Source: Brachybacterium sp042666875 (GTDB lineage Bacteria; Actinomycetota; Actinomycetes; Actinomycetales; Dermabacteraceae). Taken from it: DNA of 64,000 nucleotides. This document shows positions 40,147-49,254 of the stretch, in pieces (positions within the stretch are counted from its first letter, which is position 1; each line of letters opens with the position of its first letter). The notes under the pieces are model-generated. The model saw only the letters and a list, made by a program, of their open reading frames with translations. It was not told the DNA's origin and did no database searches. A program made the translations under genes and the position numbers. The stretch is taken from assembly GCF_042666875.1 (NCBI RefSeq), contig NZ_JBHTCX010000011.1, positions 310,001-374,000 of the forward strand. The letters are read 5' to 3'.

Positions 40147-41331
40147 ATGCCCGAGCCCCGCAGCGGTCGCCACCCCGAGTCCGCGGCCCGATCCGAACCC
40201 GAGAGTCTCGCCGAACCTGCCGCCCATTCCGAGCCCGAGACTCATGCCGAACCTGCCGCCCGTTCCGAGCACGAGACTCATGCCGAACCTGCCGCCCGTT
40301 CCGAGCCCGAGAGCCTCGCCGACACCGCGAGCCGTCCGGAAGTCGAGGCTCCGGCCGCGCAGGAACCGACGCGGTTCGCGGCCGACGTCGACTACAGCGG
40401 CCGGGCCGACGGTCATGACTATCTGGTCCGCGTGCGGCACCGCTTCCTCGACACCTCCTTCACGGTCACCATCGACGGCGTCGAGCACGACCCCAAGGCC
40501 GAGCAGAAGGCCGCCTCCGAAGGGAATCCGCAGGATGACGGCCTGGCGTTCCGACTGGAGGAGAACTTCACCGTCACCTACGCCACGGTGCGCCGCCCGG
40601 GCAAGGACGGTGAGCTCGCCGACGCGGAGGTGATCGCCGTGCGCACCGCCGGCCTGGGCGGCGCCGGGGAGGTCGACGTCCGCAGCGGTCTCCAGCGGAT
40701 CCCGCTCGCGCCTGAGGAAGGCAGCCCGTCGGCCGCCCGCGATCGTCGGCGCACCGCCCATCCCACGCGCTACGCCCTGTTCGCGGCACTGGCCAAGGCC
40801 GCCGGATTCCTGCTGCCGCTGCTCGGGATCGGGGCGCTGTTCAGCGGGTTTCTCCGACCGGCGATCGAATGGATCCTTGCCCGCATCCAGCCCGTGACCG
40901 ATGCGATCGCCGCCTTCATCGCGCCGATCCGGGAGTGGATCGCCGATCTGCTGCGGCCTCTGGTGGAGCTTCGGGACAGGATCCTGGGCCCGGTGCAGGA
41001 ATTTCTCTCGAACCTCCTCCGGCCCGTCCGCGACGGCCTGGCCTGGCTGCGCGAGCGGCTGTTGGGATGGATACCGGACCTGGATCTGCCCGTCGACATC
41101 CCGGACTGGGTGGCCGACATCGCCGTGCCGGTCATCGTGGTGCTCGTCGTCTTCGTCATCACCCGCCAGCGCCTGCGGGCGCGCGCGAAGCGGCTGCACG
41201 AGGCGCGCACCTCGGGAGGCTCGGGCCGGGCGCCGGCCTCCGAGGACCCTGGTGCGGCGCGCACGTCGGCCAGGTCGAGCGAGGCTTCGACGCCGGACGA
41301 TCCGGACGACGGCGACGGGCGCGGGAGCTGA
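40147..41331 (+). CDS. Uncharacterised membrane protein with N-terminal 12-residue repeats
   Basis: 394 residues from ATG 40147; no family recognised. Residues 14-61 are four 12-residue repeats of the form ARSEPESLAEPA. Residues 80-200 are a soluble domain with beta-rich text (DYLVRVRHRFLDTSFTVTIDGVEH). Two hydrophobic stretches follow, at about 223-241 (GFLLPLLGIGALFSGFL) and 333-350 (IAVPVIVVLVVFVITR), separated by an amphipathic region of repeated LRPxxELR-type helices (250-325). The tail is hydrophilic and disordered. No ribosome site is evident. It is convergent with another unknown membrane protein whose tail is also repetitive. Confidence 0.7.
   Translation: MPEPRSGRHPESAARSEPESLAEPAAHSEPETHAEPAARSEHETHAEPAARSEPESLADTASRPEVEAPAAQEPTRFAADVDYSGRADGHDYLVRVRHRFLDTSFTVTIDGVEHDPKAEQKAASEGNPQDDGLAFRLEENFTVTYATVRRPGKDGELADAEVIAVRTAGLGGAGEVDVRSGLQRIPLAPEEGSPSAARDRRRTAHPTRYALFAALAKAAGFLLPLLGIGALFSGFLRPAIEWILARIQPVTDAIAAFIAPIREWIADLLRPLVELRDRILGPVQEFLSNLLRPVRDGLAWLRERLLGWIPDLDLPVDIPDWVADIAVPVIVVLVVFVITRQRLRARAKRLHEARTSGGSGRAPASEDPGAARTSARSSEASTPDDPDDGDGRGS
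40186..40329 (+). repeat. Four 36-bp coding repeats
   Basis: Four tandem imperfect 36-bp units encode residues 14-61 of the unknown protein at 40147. Units 2 and 3 are nearly identical (CGAGACTCATGCCGAACC shared), suggesting recent expansion by slippage or recombination. Confidence 0.85.
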
Positions 41332-41348
41332 GCGCCTGGACCGCCGTA

Positions 41349-42884
41349 CTACTTCTTGGAACCGGAGCTGGAGTCGGAACCGGAGCTGGAGCTGGAGTCG
41401 GAACCGGAACCGGAATCGGAGCTGGAATCGAAACTGGAGCTGGAGCTGGAGCTGGAGCTGGAGCTGGAGCCGGAACCGGTGCCGGAGTCCGGATCCGGTG
41501 CGGCGGACCCCCACGCCGGGCTGCGCCGGCGGGCGTGATCGACGCGCTGGGTGCGCCGGATGTACACGGCCAGCGCGACCATGACGACGACGGTCGCCAT
41601 TGCTGCCCACCAGCGGACGCTTCCGGCCTCCGCGTCCGTCATCAGCACCGCGAAGACGAAGATCAGTGGGATCAGAGCGGCCAGCGCGCGGATGGCTCGG
41701 ACGTTGCGCCGGTGATCCTCCGGCTTCGTGCTCAGGGCGTTGTCACCGATCGCGATGTGAGGCAGGAAGGCGGCGGTGAGCGGCAGGATGACGAACACCG
41801 TCAGCGCCAGCGCGCCCAGCATCCCGAAGAGCAGGGCCATCAGCGCCGCCATCCCGACCCATCCCGGCAGCGGCACGTCCCGCGTGACGAAGCCGGCCCA
41901 GTCGATCGCCCCCAGCGGCCGGGCGGCGAACCCCCGCCACACCGGCGGCAGCAGCCCGACCAGGACGCTCGGAAGCAGGACCACGCCGACCGTCACGAAG
42001 GGCAGCGTGAGCGCACGGTACAGAGCCGCCAGGGTGATGCCGAGCTTCTCGTCCCGGCGCCACAGCGACTCGATCACCGCCCACAGCGGAGCGGGCACGG
42101 CGGACAGCGGCACGATCCACGCCACCTGGCCGGCCCGGTCGTCGTCGATGCCGCTCAGCGTGATCAGCACTGTGGCGCTCAGCGAGGCGAGTGCGCCGAG
42201 GAGCAGGAGGATCCCGGTCCCGGGGGAGACCAGCCTGCGCAGCATGCCGTCGGATGCGCGCGTGACCACCCGGGGACCTGTCGGCACGGCAGCGGACGCG
42301 CCCTCGTCCTCGGCGTGCTCGTCGGCAGTGGTGCCGTCTTCGTCCTCGACTGCGCGATCCATCGCATCGGCGGAGCGGTCGGGCTCCTCCTGGACGGCGC
42401 TGCGCCGGTCACGAGCGTTGAGGACCAGCAGGAGGAGCAAGAGCACCGCGATGAGCACCGTGACCGTGACCAGGCCGAGGGCGATGAGGTACGGCAGGTC
42501 CGGCGGCAGCGGGATGCCCAGGCGAAGGCGGGGCAGGGCACTGTCGCGGATCCCGTGAGCCGCGGCGAGCGTCAGCACGAGGAACAGGGAGATCCCCGAG
42601 GCGACCAGGGCGCAGGCGGCGGGGACGGCGTCCACCGGACGCGAGCGGCGAGTGGCGCGGATCCATCCTGCCCCGTCGACGAGCACGTAGATCAGCAACG
42701 GCAGCTCGACCACGGCCGCCGCGACGTAGCCCAGCGGGCTCTGGTACGGGGCGTAGTAGGCGGCCAGCAGGGTGGCGACGGGGCACAGAATGGCCAGCGC
42801 CAGCCCCAGCACGATCTGCATGGCGGAGGTCGGCCGGGGGCGTACGTCCTCCTCGGACGGGGTGAGGGCGAACATGCTCGACAT
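41349..42884 (-). CDS. Uncharacterised multi-pass membrane protein with Ser-rich tail
   Basis: 511 residues from ATG 42884; a second ATG at 42875 is better placed for the GGAAAG site and may be the true start. About ten to eleven membrane segments in two groups, split by an acidic loop (about 150-205). No family recognised. The C-terminal 45 residues are almost only Ser, Gly and Asp, including a run of twelve Ser, ending GSKK, encoded by hexamer repeats. The tail would be disordered. It is divergent from dnaX and may share its promoter region. Confidence 0.75.
   Translation of the reverse strand: MSSMFALTPSEEDVRPRPTSAMQIVLGLALAILCPVATLLAAYYAPYQSPLGYVAAAVVELPLLIYVLVDGAGWIRATRRSRPVDAVPAACALVASGISLFLVLTLAAAHGIRDSALPRLRLGIPLPPDLPYLIALGLVTVTVLIAVLLLLLLVLNARDRRSAVQEEPDRSADAMDRAVEDEDGTTADEHAEDEGASAAVPTGPRVVTRASDGMLRRLVSPGTGILLLLGALASLSATVLITLSGIDDDRAGQVAWIVPLSAVPAPLWAVIESLWRRDEKLGITLAALYRALTLPFVTVGVVLLPSVLVGLLPPVWRGFAARPLGAIDWAGFVTRDVPLPGWVGMAALMALLFGMLGALALTVFVILPLTAAFLPHIAIGDNALSTKPEDHRRNVRAIRALAALIPLIFVFAVLMTDAEAGSVRWWAAMATVVVMVALAVYIRRTQRVDHARRRSPAWGSAAPDPDSGTGSGSSSSSSSSSSSSFDSSSDSGSGSDSSSSSGSDSSSGSKK
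41357..41480 (-). repeat. Hexanucleotide repeats encoding a Ser/Gly/Asp tail
   Basis: GGAGCT and related GGAACC/GGAGTC hexamers repeat about twenty times, with an uninterrupted (GAGCTG)5 run near 41441-41470. Because the unit is a multiple of three, expansion changes tail length without shifting frame. Confidence 0.85.
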
Positions 42885-43038
42885 CTTTCCATCGACCGGT
42901 GCGCCGCGCTCTCTGCCCGCCCGGCCGTGGACGGATGGTCGCACGCCCGTCACGGCCGCGGTTCCTCCCCAGGGGAGTGCTGTCCCCAACATGTGCACGA
43001 CAGGCGGGGTCGTCGGTCGTCTCCATTAGCCTGTGGGG

Positions 43039-46000
43039 GTGGCCACCGCTCTGTACCGTCGTTACCGCCCGGAGTCCTTCGCCGAGGTGATCGGCCAGGA
43101 CCACGTCACCACGCCCTTGCGGCGTGCGCTGCGCGCGGGCCGCATCGGTCACGCCTATCTGTTCTCGGGTCCGCGAGGCTGCGGCAAGACCACCTCGGCG
43201 CGCATCCTCGCCCGCTGCCTGAACTGCGCCGAGGGGCCGACGGATACGCCGTGCGGGCAGTGCGATTCCTGCCGTGACCTGGCCCGCGGCGGCTCCGGCA
43301 GTCTCGACGTGGTCGAGATCGACGCCGCCAGCCACGGTGGCGTGGACGACGCCCGCGAGCTGCGCGAGCGAGCGTCCTTCGCGCCGGTGCGCGATCGCTA
43401 CAAGGTGTTCATCATCGATGAGGCGCACATGGTCACCTCCGCGGGCTTCAACGCGCTGCTCAAGCTCGTCGAGGAGCCTCCGGAGCACGTGAAGTTCGTC
43501 TTCGCGACCACCGAGCCGGACAAGGTCATCGGCACCATCCGCTCGCGCACCCACCACTACCCGTTCCGCCTGATCCCGCCGCAGGTGCTGGCTCCGTACC
43601 TCGATGAGGTCTGCGCGGCCGAGGGCGTGCAAGTCGGCGAGGGCGTGATGCCGCTGGTGGTGCGCGCCGGAGGAGGCTCGGCGCGTGACTCGCTCTCGGT
43701 GCTGGACCAGCTGATGGCCGGCGCCGGTGAGGACGGGCTCGACTTCCCCACCGCGATCGCGCTGCTGGGCTTCACCGACACCGCGCTGCTGGATACCGCC
43801 ATCACCGCGGTCGCCCAGCGTGACGCCGCCTCCCTGTACGAGGCGGTCGAGCATGTCCTGGCCACCGGGCACGAGCCCCGCCGTTTCGTGGAGGACGTGC
43901 TCGAGCGGATGCGGGACCTGATCGTCCTGGCCGCCGTGCCGGATCGCGGCGCAGATCTGCTGCCGCAGGTCCCGGCGGACGAGCTCGAGCGCATGCGCAC
44001 CCAGGCGGGGATGTTCGCGCCCGCGGACCTGTCCGTCTGCGGTGACCTCGTCCACGAGACGCTCTCGACCATGAGCGGGGCGACCTCACCGCGGCTGCAC
44101 CTCGAACTGCTCGCCGCGCGGCTGGTGCTGCGCGACGAGCGGGCCGCTGCCCCCGCTCGAGCCGATGGGCAAGCACCGGCAGAGGGCCGCCCGGCCTCGG
44201 CCCCGCCCGGGCAGGGAGGCCAGGCCGCCGCAGGCCCGTCCGCCGGTCCGACGTCGGCCGCTCAGGGCTCGCAGCCGGCGCCGGCGGCATCCGGTGGCCG
44301 CGAAGAGGCTCGCCGGATCGCCCAGGAGAAGGTCGAAGCGGCCCGGCAGGCGCGCAGCGGCAACGCTCCCTCCCAGGCCGCCTCCTCGCAGGCGGCGGGG
44401 GAGCGGCCCGATTCCGCCGTTCCCGGACGGCAGCCGGCGCCCGGACCCGGGGAGCGGCAGAACGCTCCTGCAGCCCGCGAGGGCCAGGCCGCCGCACGAC
44501 CTGACGGCCGATCGGCGCCGGACGGATGGGACAGCACGCCCTCCCGGCCGGCCCAGAGTGACCGCGACTCCGGGCCCTCGCGCCCTGCCCAGGGCGGTGG
44601 GGACGCCCAGCCGTCGCGCCCGGCACAGGATGGCTGGGACGCCCAGCCCTCGCGCCCGTCGCAGACGCCCGTGGAACCTCGGGCTGCCGCGCAGCAGGCC
44701 GCTCCACCGGCCGCGGCCTCCACGGCGGAGGCAGCGGCGAACTCTTCCGGCGTCGACGGGCGGGCCCAGGGCATCGTGGACGCGGCCACGGTGCGCGAGC
44801 ACTGGTCGGCCATCCTCGACGAGCTCGCCCAGATCCGGCGCCCCAGCTGGGTGCTGGTCGCCCAGAACGCGCACGTCAATTCGATGAACGGCTCGACGCT
44901 GCTGGTCGGGTTCCGCACCGAGGGCCTGGTCGCGGCGTTCCGTCGAGGGACCGTCGCGCAGAACGTCGCCGACGCCGTCAGGCGCATCATGCGCGTCGAG
45001 GTCACGGTCGACGCGATCGTGGCCGAGGACCCGGGGCCCGGAGGTCCCGGTGACGGCGGCCCGGACGATGGCGGTCCCGATGACGGAGGCGGAGGCGGGT
45101 CCGGTCCCGACGCCGACGGTGGCCCGGAGACCGGCATCGCCCGGTCCGTCCCGGCTGCCGCCGGGAACCGATGGGACCGGGGCCGCCCCGAGGCGTCGGC
45201 GGCTCCCGGTGCACCGGGCCAGGAACGTCCGGTCCCGTCCTGGGGCGAGGCCGAGCCCGCCATGGCGCCGCAGGGCAGCGCGCAGGGCGGAGGCCCGCCC
45301 TCCTCCGCACCCCGGGCCGCTGATCGCTCCGGCGCAGGGACGGCGCCCGCGCGCAGCCAGTCCTCACCCGCGGCCCCGCATGCCCGTCGCGAGGGCGGCA
45401 CGATCACTGCGGAGCGCCCCGAGGACTTCCCTCCCGAGCCCGACGACCCGTATCCGCCCGATCCCGAGGATCTTCCGCCTCAGGACGTCGCACCGCACCG
45501 CGCCCATGCCGCTCCGCAGCAGAGCGCGCCCCCGCAGCGGGATCCGTCCGCACCTGCTCCCGAGGCGCCGGGGCCCTCCACCCGCTGGTCCGACGCTCTC
45601 GCACCGGCACCGGCAGCCGACGTTCCCGGTGAGCCGGCAACGGGCAGCAGCGCCCAGCCCGAGCCAGGCCCTCGCGCCGAGCCCGGAGCAGGCATCCGTG
45701 CCGAGCCGGAGACGGGCGTCCGCGACGAGCCGGCGACCGAGATCCCCGTCGTGGAGGACGAAGGCCGCGACACCCTGCCTCCGGGCCAGCCCCGCACCTA
45801 TGGACAGAACGCCCTGCGGCGGGCGATCGCCGAAGACCGAGTGGTCCATTCCCGCCCCGCCACCCGTGACACGCGCCCGTGGTCGGACGCACTGCCTTCC
45901 GACGCCGGAGCACACGAGGAGCCGGTGGCGCCTGCCGCCGACGACCCGGCAGTTCCCTCGCCCGGTGACGAGGAGCCGGCCGGGGCAGTCCCCGTCGAGA

Positions 46001-46476
46001 GGGCGATCCCGTCTGCGGGGCCCGTCGAGTCGCCGGCGCCGTCTGCGACGGACTCGCAGTCGCCGGCGCCATCTGTGACGCCCTCGGAGCCGCCGGCCGA
46101 GTCGGCATCTGCGCGGGCAGCCGCGTCATGGGGTGCCGCGGCGACGGTCAGCTCGGCGCCCAGCCCGGTCTCGGCGCCGGATCGTTCCGCGCCGTCGGAG
46201 TCGCCCGCAGCGCCGGAGGCCCAGGCTCCCGCCCCCGCCCGCACCGGAGCCGCCCTGGCCCGCGAAGCTGCGCTGGCCTCTCGCACGGCCGGTCTGCGCA
46301 CACGCAGCGGCACCGCGGAGCCCGCTGAGGGCGCTTCGGCCCCCGTCGACCCCACCGGCGGCGCGTCCCGCGACGACGAGGACGCCGTGGTGGCCACGCG
46401 CAATGGCCGTGAGGTCATCGAAACGGTCCTCGGCGGCAAGATCATCGAGGTCATCGACGAGACCGACCGGTACTGA
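43039..46476 (+). CDS. dnaX: DNA polymerase III subunit gamma/tau, very long
   Basis: 1145 residues from GTG 43039, giving VATALYRRYRPESF, the family start; a GTG at 43033 is in frame but would lie at the -10 box. TAGCCT (43027-43032) ends 6 bases before it, so leaderless. Clamp-loader AAA+ domain: Walker A GPRGCGKT (44-51), zinc site C63, C72, C75, C78, Walker B FIIDEAH (124-130). The tau-specific part (about 575-660, REHWSAILDELAQIRRPSWV) is present. The rest, about 360-570 and 670-1110, is Pro/Ala/Ser/Glu-rich and disordered, making it much longer than most DnaX proteins. The conserved end EVIETVLGGKIIEVIDE is intact. It loads the sliding clamp at the fork. Confidence 0.96.
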   Translation: MATALYRRYRPESFAEVIGQDHVTTPLRRALRAGRIGHAYLFSGPRGCGKTTSARILARCLNCAEGPTDTPCGQCDSCRDLARGGSGSLDVVEIDAASHGGVDDARELRERASFAPVRDRYKVFIIDEAHMVTSAGFNALLKLVEEPPEHVKFVFATTEPDKVIGTIRSRTHHYPFRLIPPQVLAPYLDEVCAAEGVQVGEGVMPLVVRAGGGSARDSLSVLDQLMAGAGEDGLDFPTAIALLGFTDTALLDTAITAVAQRDAASLYEAVEHVLATGHEPRRFVEDVLERMRDLIVLAAVPDRGADLLPQVPADELERMRTQAGMFAPADLSVCGDLVHETLSTMSGATSPRLHLELLAARLVLRDERAAAPARADGQAPAEGRPASAPPGQGGQAAAGPSAGPTSAAQGSQPAPAASGGREEARRIAQEKVEAARQARSGNAPSQAASSQAAGERPDSAVPGRQPAPGPGERQNAPAAREGQAAARPDGRSAPDGWDSTPSRPAQSDRDSGPSRPAQGGGDAQPSRPAQDGWDAQPSRPSQTPVEPRAAAQQAAPPAAASTAEAAANSSGVDGRAQGIVDAATVREHWSAILDELAQIRRPSWVLVAQNAHVNSMNGSTLLVGFRTEGLVAAFRRGTVAQNVADAVRRIMRVEVTVDAIVAEDPGPGGPGDGGPDDGGPDDGGGGGSGPDADGGPETGIARSVPAAAGNRWDRGRPEASAAPGAPGQERPVPSWGEAEPAMAPQGSAQGGGPPSSAPRAADRSGAGTAPARSQSSPAAPHARREGGTITAERPEDFPPEPDDPYPPDPEDLPPQDVAPHRAHAAPQQSAPPQRDPSAPAPEAPGPSTRWSDALAPAPAADVPGEPATGSSAQPEPGPRAEPGAGIRAEPETGVRDEPATEIPVVEDEGRDTLPPGQPRTYGQNALRRAIAEDRVVHSRPATRDTRPWSDALPSDAGAHEEPVAPAADDPAVPSPGDEEPAGAVPVERAIPSAGPVESPAPSATDSQSPAPSVTPSEPPAESASARAAASWGAAATVSSAPSPVSAPDRSAPSESPAAPEAQAPAPARTGAALAREAALASRTAGLRTRSGTAEPAEGASAPVDPTGGASRDDEDAVVATRNGREVIETVLGGKIIEVIDETDRY

Positions 46477-46506
46477 TCCGGCCGGCGGGAGCCACCGGGC
46501 CGCCCG

Positions 46507-47037
46507 TCAGCCCTCGCGCGGCTCCAGCAGACTGAACAGATCGGTGCGCAGCGTCGCCGGGTCCACCCCGGGCGAGGGCGGGCTCACGTAGAACTCCCAG
46601 AACGGGTAGGTCATCTGCTCCCGGCGGTCGCCGACCTCCTCGGTGAACGCGCCCCAGCTCTCCGCCAGGCCGCCGTATCCACCGACGTGACTGACCCAGG
46701 CCACGCGACCGGCCGGCAGCACCGAGGCAATGACCTCGTACCCGCTGGGCAGCGTGATGGGTGCCGGCAGCGGCTTGTCCACCGGGAAACCGACCTCGAC
46801 GTCCGCCGTGGAGACCGGCGCCCGGTGGTGCAGCGCGAAGGCCGGCCCGATCGGGTGCACTCCTGCCTCCTCCAGCGCCGGGACCAGGTGCGAGAACGTG
46901 CCGTCCATGAGGGTCGACATCTCGTACATCGGGAAATCACGCTGAGAGACGACCGCGGTGGGGACCTCCGGTGCCTGGGTCACCTTGCACTCGGAGACCG
47001 GCTCGCTGGAGTCGTAGGGATGCGGCAACGACGGCAT
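46507..47037 (-). CDS. GyrI-like effector-binding domain protein
   Basis: 176 residues from ATG 47037. A stand-alone GyrI/AraC effector-binding fold: two copies of a strand-helix unit, with TAVVSQRDFPMYEMSTLMDG early, GPAFALHHRAP, VEVGFPVDKPLP and the GRVAWVSHVGGYGGLAESWGA helix, ending YPFWEFYVSPPSPGVDPATL. The conserved Glu of drug-binding members would be E149 in the WEFY strand. No DNA-binding domain is attached. Such proteins bind or hydrolyse small cationic molecules; no direct evidence for a ligand. It is convergent with dnaX. Confidence 0.88.
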   Translation of the reverse strand: MPSLPHPYDSSEPVSECKVTQAPEVPTAVVSQRDFPMYEMSTLMDGTFSHLVPALEEAGVHPIGPAFALHHRAPVSTADVEVGFPVDKPLPAPITLPSGYEVIASVLPAGRVAWVSHVGGYGGLAESWGAFTEEVGDRREQMTYPFWEFYVSPPSPGVDPATLRTDLFSLLEPREG

Positions 47038-47151
47038 CGTGCATGTCCTGTTCTCGCTGGCGACGCCCGCTGGATCTGCGGCGGGTGGCCACGACGGTAC
47101 AACGCGCCCGTCACGATGCCCAGCGCCGCGACTCCGCCCGGTCGCCCCGGG

Positions 47152-48474
47152 TCACTCCGCCGTGCGGCGAACCCCCGCCAGATCCAGCGCCAGCTCGCAG
47201 AACATCGAGTTCGACCACGAGAACCACTCGCGAGTGAAGACCGTCGGATCATCGACGTGAACACCCTCGTGCATCATCCCCGTGCCCCCGTCGGTGCGGA
47301 TCAGCTGCTCGAGGATCCGCAGGCGCTCGCCGTCATCACCGCAGGTGAGGCCTTCGACGGCCTTGCCGATCGGCCACACGTGGTCCTTGGGGGTGTGCGG
47401 CGACCCGACGCCCTCCAGGAACAGGCCCGCGAAGTAGTACGGGTTCGTCCGTGAGAGCACCGCGGCGCGGGTGGCGAGGTAGGTGGGGTCGTCCATCGCC
47501 ACGCAGTCGAGGTACGGCAGGGCCAGCAGGCTGGGCACGTTCGCATCATCGAGGAACACGTGGTTGCCGCGGCCGTCGATCTCGTGCGCCCAGATCTTCT
47601 CGCCGTCCGGCCCCTCGACCAGGCCGTGCGCCGCCAGCGCCTCCCGGATCTCGGCGGCGAGCCGGCGTGCCTCCGCGGCATCCTCGGCCTCGCCGGCGAC
47701 ATGCTCGAGCAGCTCGGCGAGCCTCTCCAGAGCGAGCGCGAGGAAATGGTTGCCGGGGATGTTGTAGCCCAGCTCGCAGGCGTCATCGCTGGGACGGAAC
47801 CCTGCCCACACCAGGCCGTTGGGCTCGGTGAGGGAGCCGCGCCCCTCGCGGGCGAGGGTGTCCTGGGCCGGAGCGCCGGGCCGGCGGAAGAAGTACTCGG
47901 AGCGCTCCTCATGGTTCTGCTCGGTGCGCACCGTCGTCAGGATCGCGCGGGCGGCGGGCACGAAGTTCCCGTCGGCCCAGGAGGTGTCCCCGGTGGCCTT
48001 CCAGACCCGCCAGGCCAGGTCCGGCCCGTACGAAAGAGAATCCAGCTCGAACTTGCGCTCCCACGCCCAGGGGTTGTCGCGGTCCGTCTCGTCCTCGTCC
48101 CAGTGCGAGGCAGACGGGGTGCGGTTGAAGGCGTTGGCGTAGGGATCGATGACGAGGTACTGCCAGTGCCGGCGCAGCAGCCCGTTCAGCAGCTCCACCA
48201 GCACGGCACGGTCCTGCGCGGAGCCGACCCCGGCCACGACCAGGCGCAGCAGGGGGGTGAGCTGAGCGGCGGAATCCCGCAGCCACATCGCGGGGATGTC
48301 ACCGGTGATGACGAAGGTGGTCCCGTCGTCCTCGCGGTGCACGGTGGTCTCGGCGGTGTTGCGCAGATAGGTGACCACCCGGCGGGCGATCTCCGTGGCC
48401 GGGGCGACGTCGCCGAGACCGTCCAGGACTCGTGCGTGGACGGCGTCGAGCAGGGCGTCGGGCAGCTGGGCCAT
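47152..48474 (-). CDS. GH125 exo-alpha-1,6-mannosidase-like enzyme
   Basis: 440 residues from ATG 48474, chosen for GAGGAG 4 bases upstream. Alpha/alpha-barrel with GH125 signatures: GDIPAMWLRDSAAQLTPLL (58-76), WQYLVIDPYANAFNR, RKFELDSLSYGPDLAWRVW, GLVWAGFRPSDDACELGYNIPGN and WPIGKAVEGLTCG. The acids proposed for this metal-independent family (an Asp in the DACELGY region and a Glu near the C-terminus, here in MMHEGVH) are present. No signal peptide, so it acts on imported mannosides. It separates dnaX from recR and has a long inverted repeat 41 bases upstream of its start. Confidence 0.92.
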   Translation of the reverse strand: MAQLPDALLDAVHARVLDGLGDVAPATEIARRVVTYLRNTAETTVHREDDGTTFVITGDIPAMWLRDSAAQLTPLLRLVVAGVGSAQDRAVLVELLNGLLRRHWQYLVIDPYANAFNRTPSASHWDEDETDRDNPWAWERKFELDSLSYGPDLAWRVWKATGDTSWADGNFVPAARAILTTVRTEQNHEERSEYFFRRPGAPAQDTLAREGRGSLTEPNGLVWAGFRPSDDACELGYNIPGNHFLALALERLAELLEHVAGEAEDAAEARRLAAEIREALAAHGLVEGPDGEKIWAHEIDGRGNHVFLDDANVPSLLALPYLDCVAMDDPTYLATRAAVLSRTNPYYFAGLFLEGVGSPHTPKDHVWPIGKAVEGLTCGDDGERLRILEQLIRTDGGTGMMHEGVHVDDPTVFTREWFSWSNSMFCELALDLAGVRRTAE

Positions 48475-48514
48475 GGTTCTCCTCGTCGGGGGTCGGTCCG
48501 GTCGCCAGGCTACC

Positions 48515-48543
48515 GATGTATGTCCCAGCGATGGACAAACATC
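48515..48543. promoter_or_regulatory. 29-bp inverted repeat upstream of the mannosidase
   Basis: Arms GATGTATGTCC (48515-48525) and GGACAAACATC (48533-48543) match at 10 of 11 positions around CAGCGAT. It lies between the leftward GH125 gene and the rightward recR, probably an operator for a sugar-responsive repressor encoded elsewhere. Confidence 0.65.
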
Positions 48544-48641
48544 TCGCGGTGAGGACGGCTCGCGTGAGGAGAGGCACGGCCGGAGGCGGGCGGCGACCGT
48601 CGTGGGCCGGCCCGTCAGCCGCACGAACTAGAGTTGAGGGC

Positions 48642-49235
48642 GTGTACGAAGGCATCGTTCAGGACCTCATCGACGAGCTCGGCAAGCTGCCGGGCATCGG
48701 CCCCAAGTCGGCGCAGCGGATCGCGTTCCATCTGCTGGACGCCGACGACGCCTCCGTGCGCCGCCTCGCCGACGTGCTGGTGACGGTCAAGGACACCGTC
48801 CGCTTCTGCGAGATCTGCGGGAACGTCTCGGCCGAGGAGAAGTGCCGCGTCTGCGCCGACCCGCGCCGCACCGACGAGGTGATCTGCGTGGTCGAGGAGT
48901 CCAAGGACATCGTCGCCATCGAACGCATCCGCGAGTTCAAGGGCCGCTATCACGTCCTCGGCGGCGCCATCGACCCCATCGGCGGCGTCGGCCCCGACGA
49001 CCTGCGCATCACCCAGCTGATGAGCCGGCTGGGCTCGGGGGAGACGAAGGAGGTCATCCTCGCGCTGGATCCGAACATCGAGGGCGAGGCCACCGCCACA
49101 TACCTCTCGCGTCTGCTCTCGCCCCTGGAGCTCTCCGTCTCGCGCCTGGCCTCCGGCCTCCCCGTCGGCGGGGACCTCGACTACGCCGACGAGATGACCC
49201 TCGGGCGCGCCTTCCTGGGCCGACGAGCCGTGTGA
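48642..49235 (+). CDS. recR: Recombination mediator RecR
   Basis: 197 residues from GTG 48642. TAGAGT (48629-48634) lies 7 bases upstream, so leaderless transcription is likely, though TTGAGGG could act as a ribosome site. Helix-hairpin-helix LGKLPGIGPKSAQRIAFHLL (13-32), zinc site C56, C59, C68, C71, and the Toprim domain from 79 (VICVVEESKDIVAIE ... DPNIEGEATATYLSRLL). RecR works with RecO/RecF to load RecA at gaps. In many bacteria it follows dnaX and ybaB; here ybaB is not between them and two other genes are. Confidence 0.96.
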   Translation: MYEGIVQDLIDELGKLPGIGPKSAQRIAFHLLDADDASVRRLADVLVTVKDTVRFCEICGNVSAEEKCRVCADPRRTDEVICVVEESKDIVAIERIREFKGRYHVLGGAIDPIGGVGPDDLRITQLMSRLGSGETKEVILALDPNIEGEATATYLSRLLSPLELSVSRLASGLPVGGDLDYADEMTLGRAFLGRRAV

Positions 49236-49254
49236 GAGCCCACCAGGAGCGCCG

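Noticed and set aside
43039..46476. Programmed frameshift in dnaX giving a short gamma form
   Set aside because: I see no A-rich slippery heptamer followed by a stop in the -1 frame at the expected place, so only tau is predicted.
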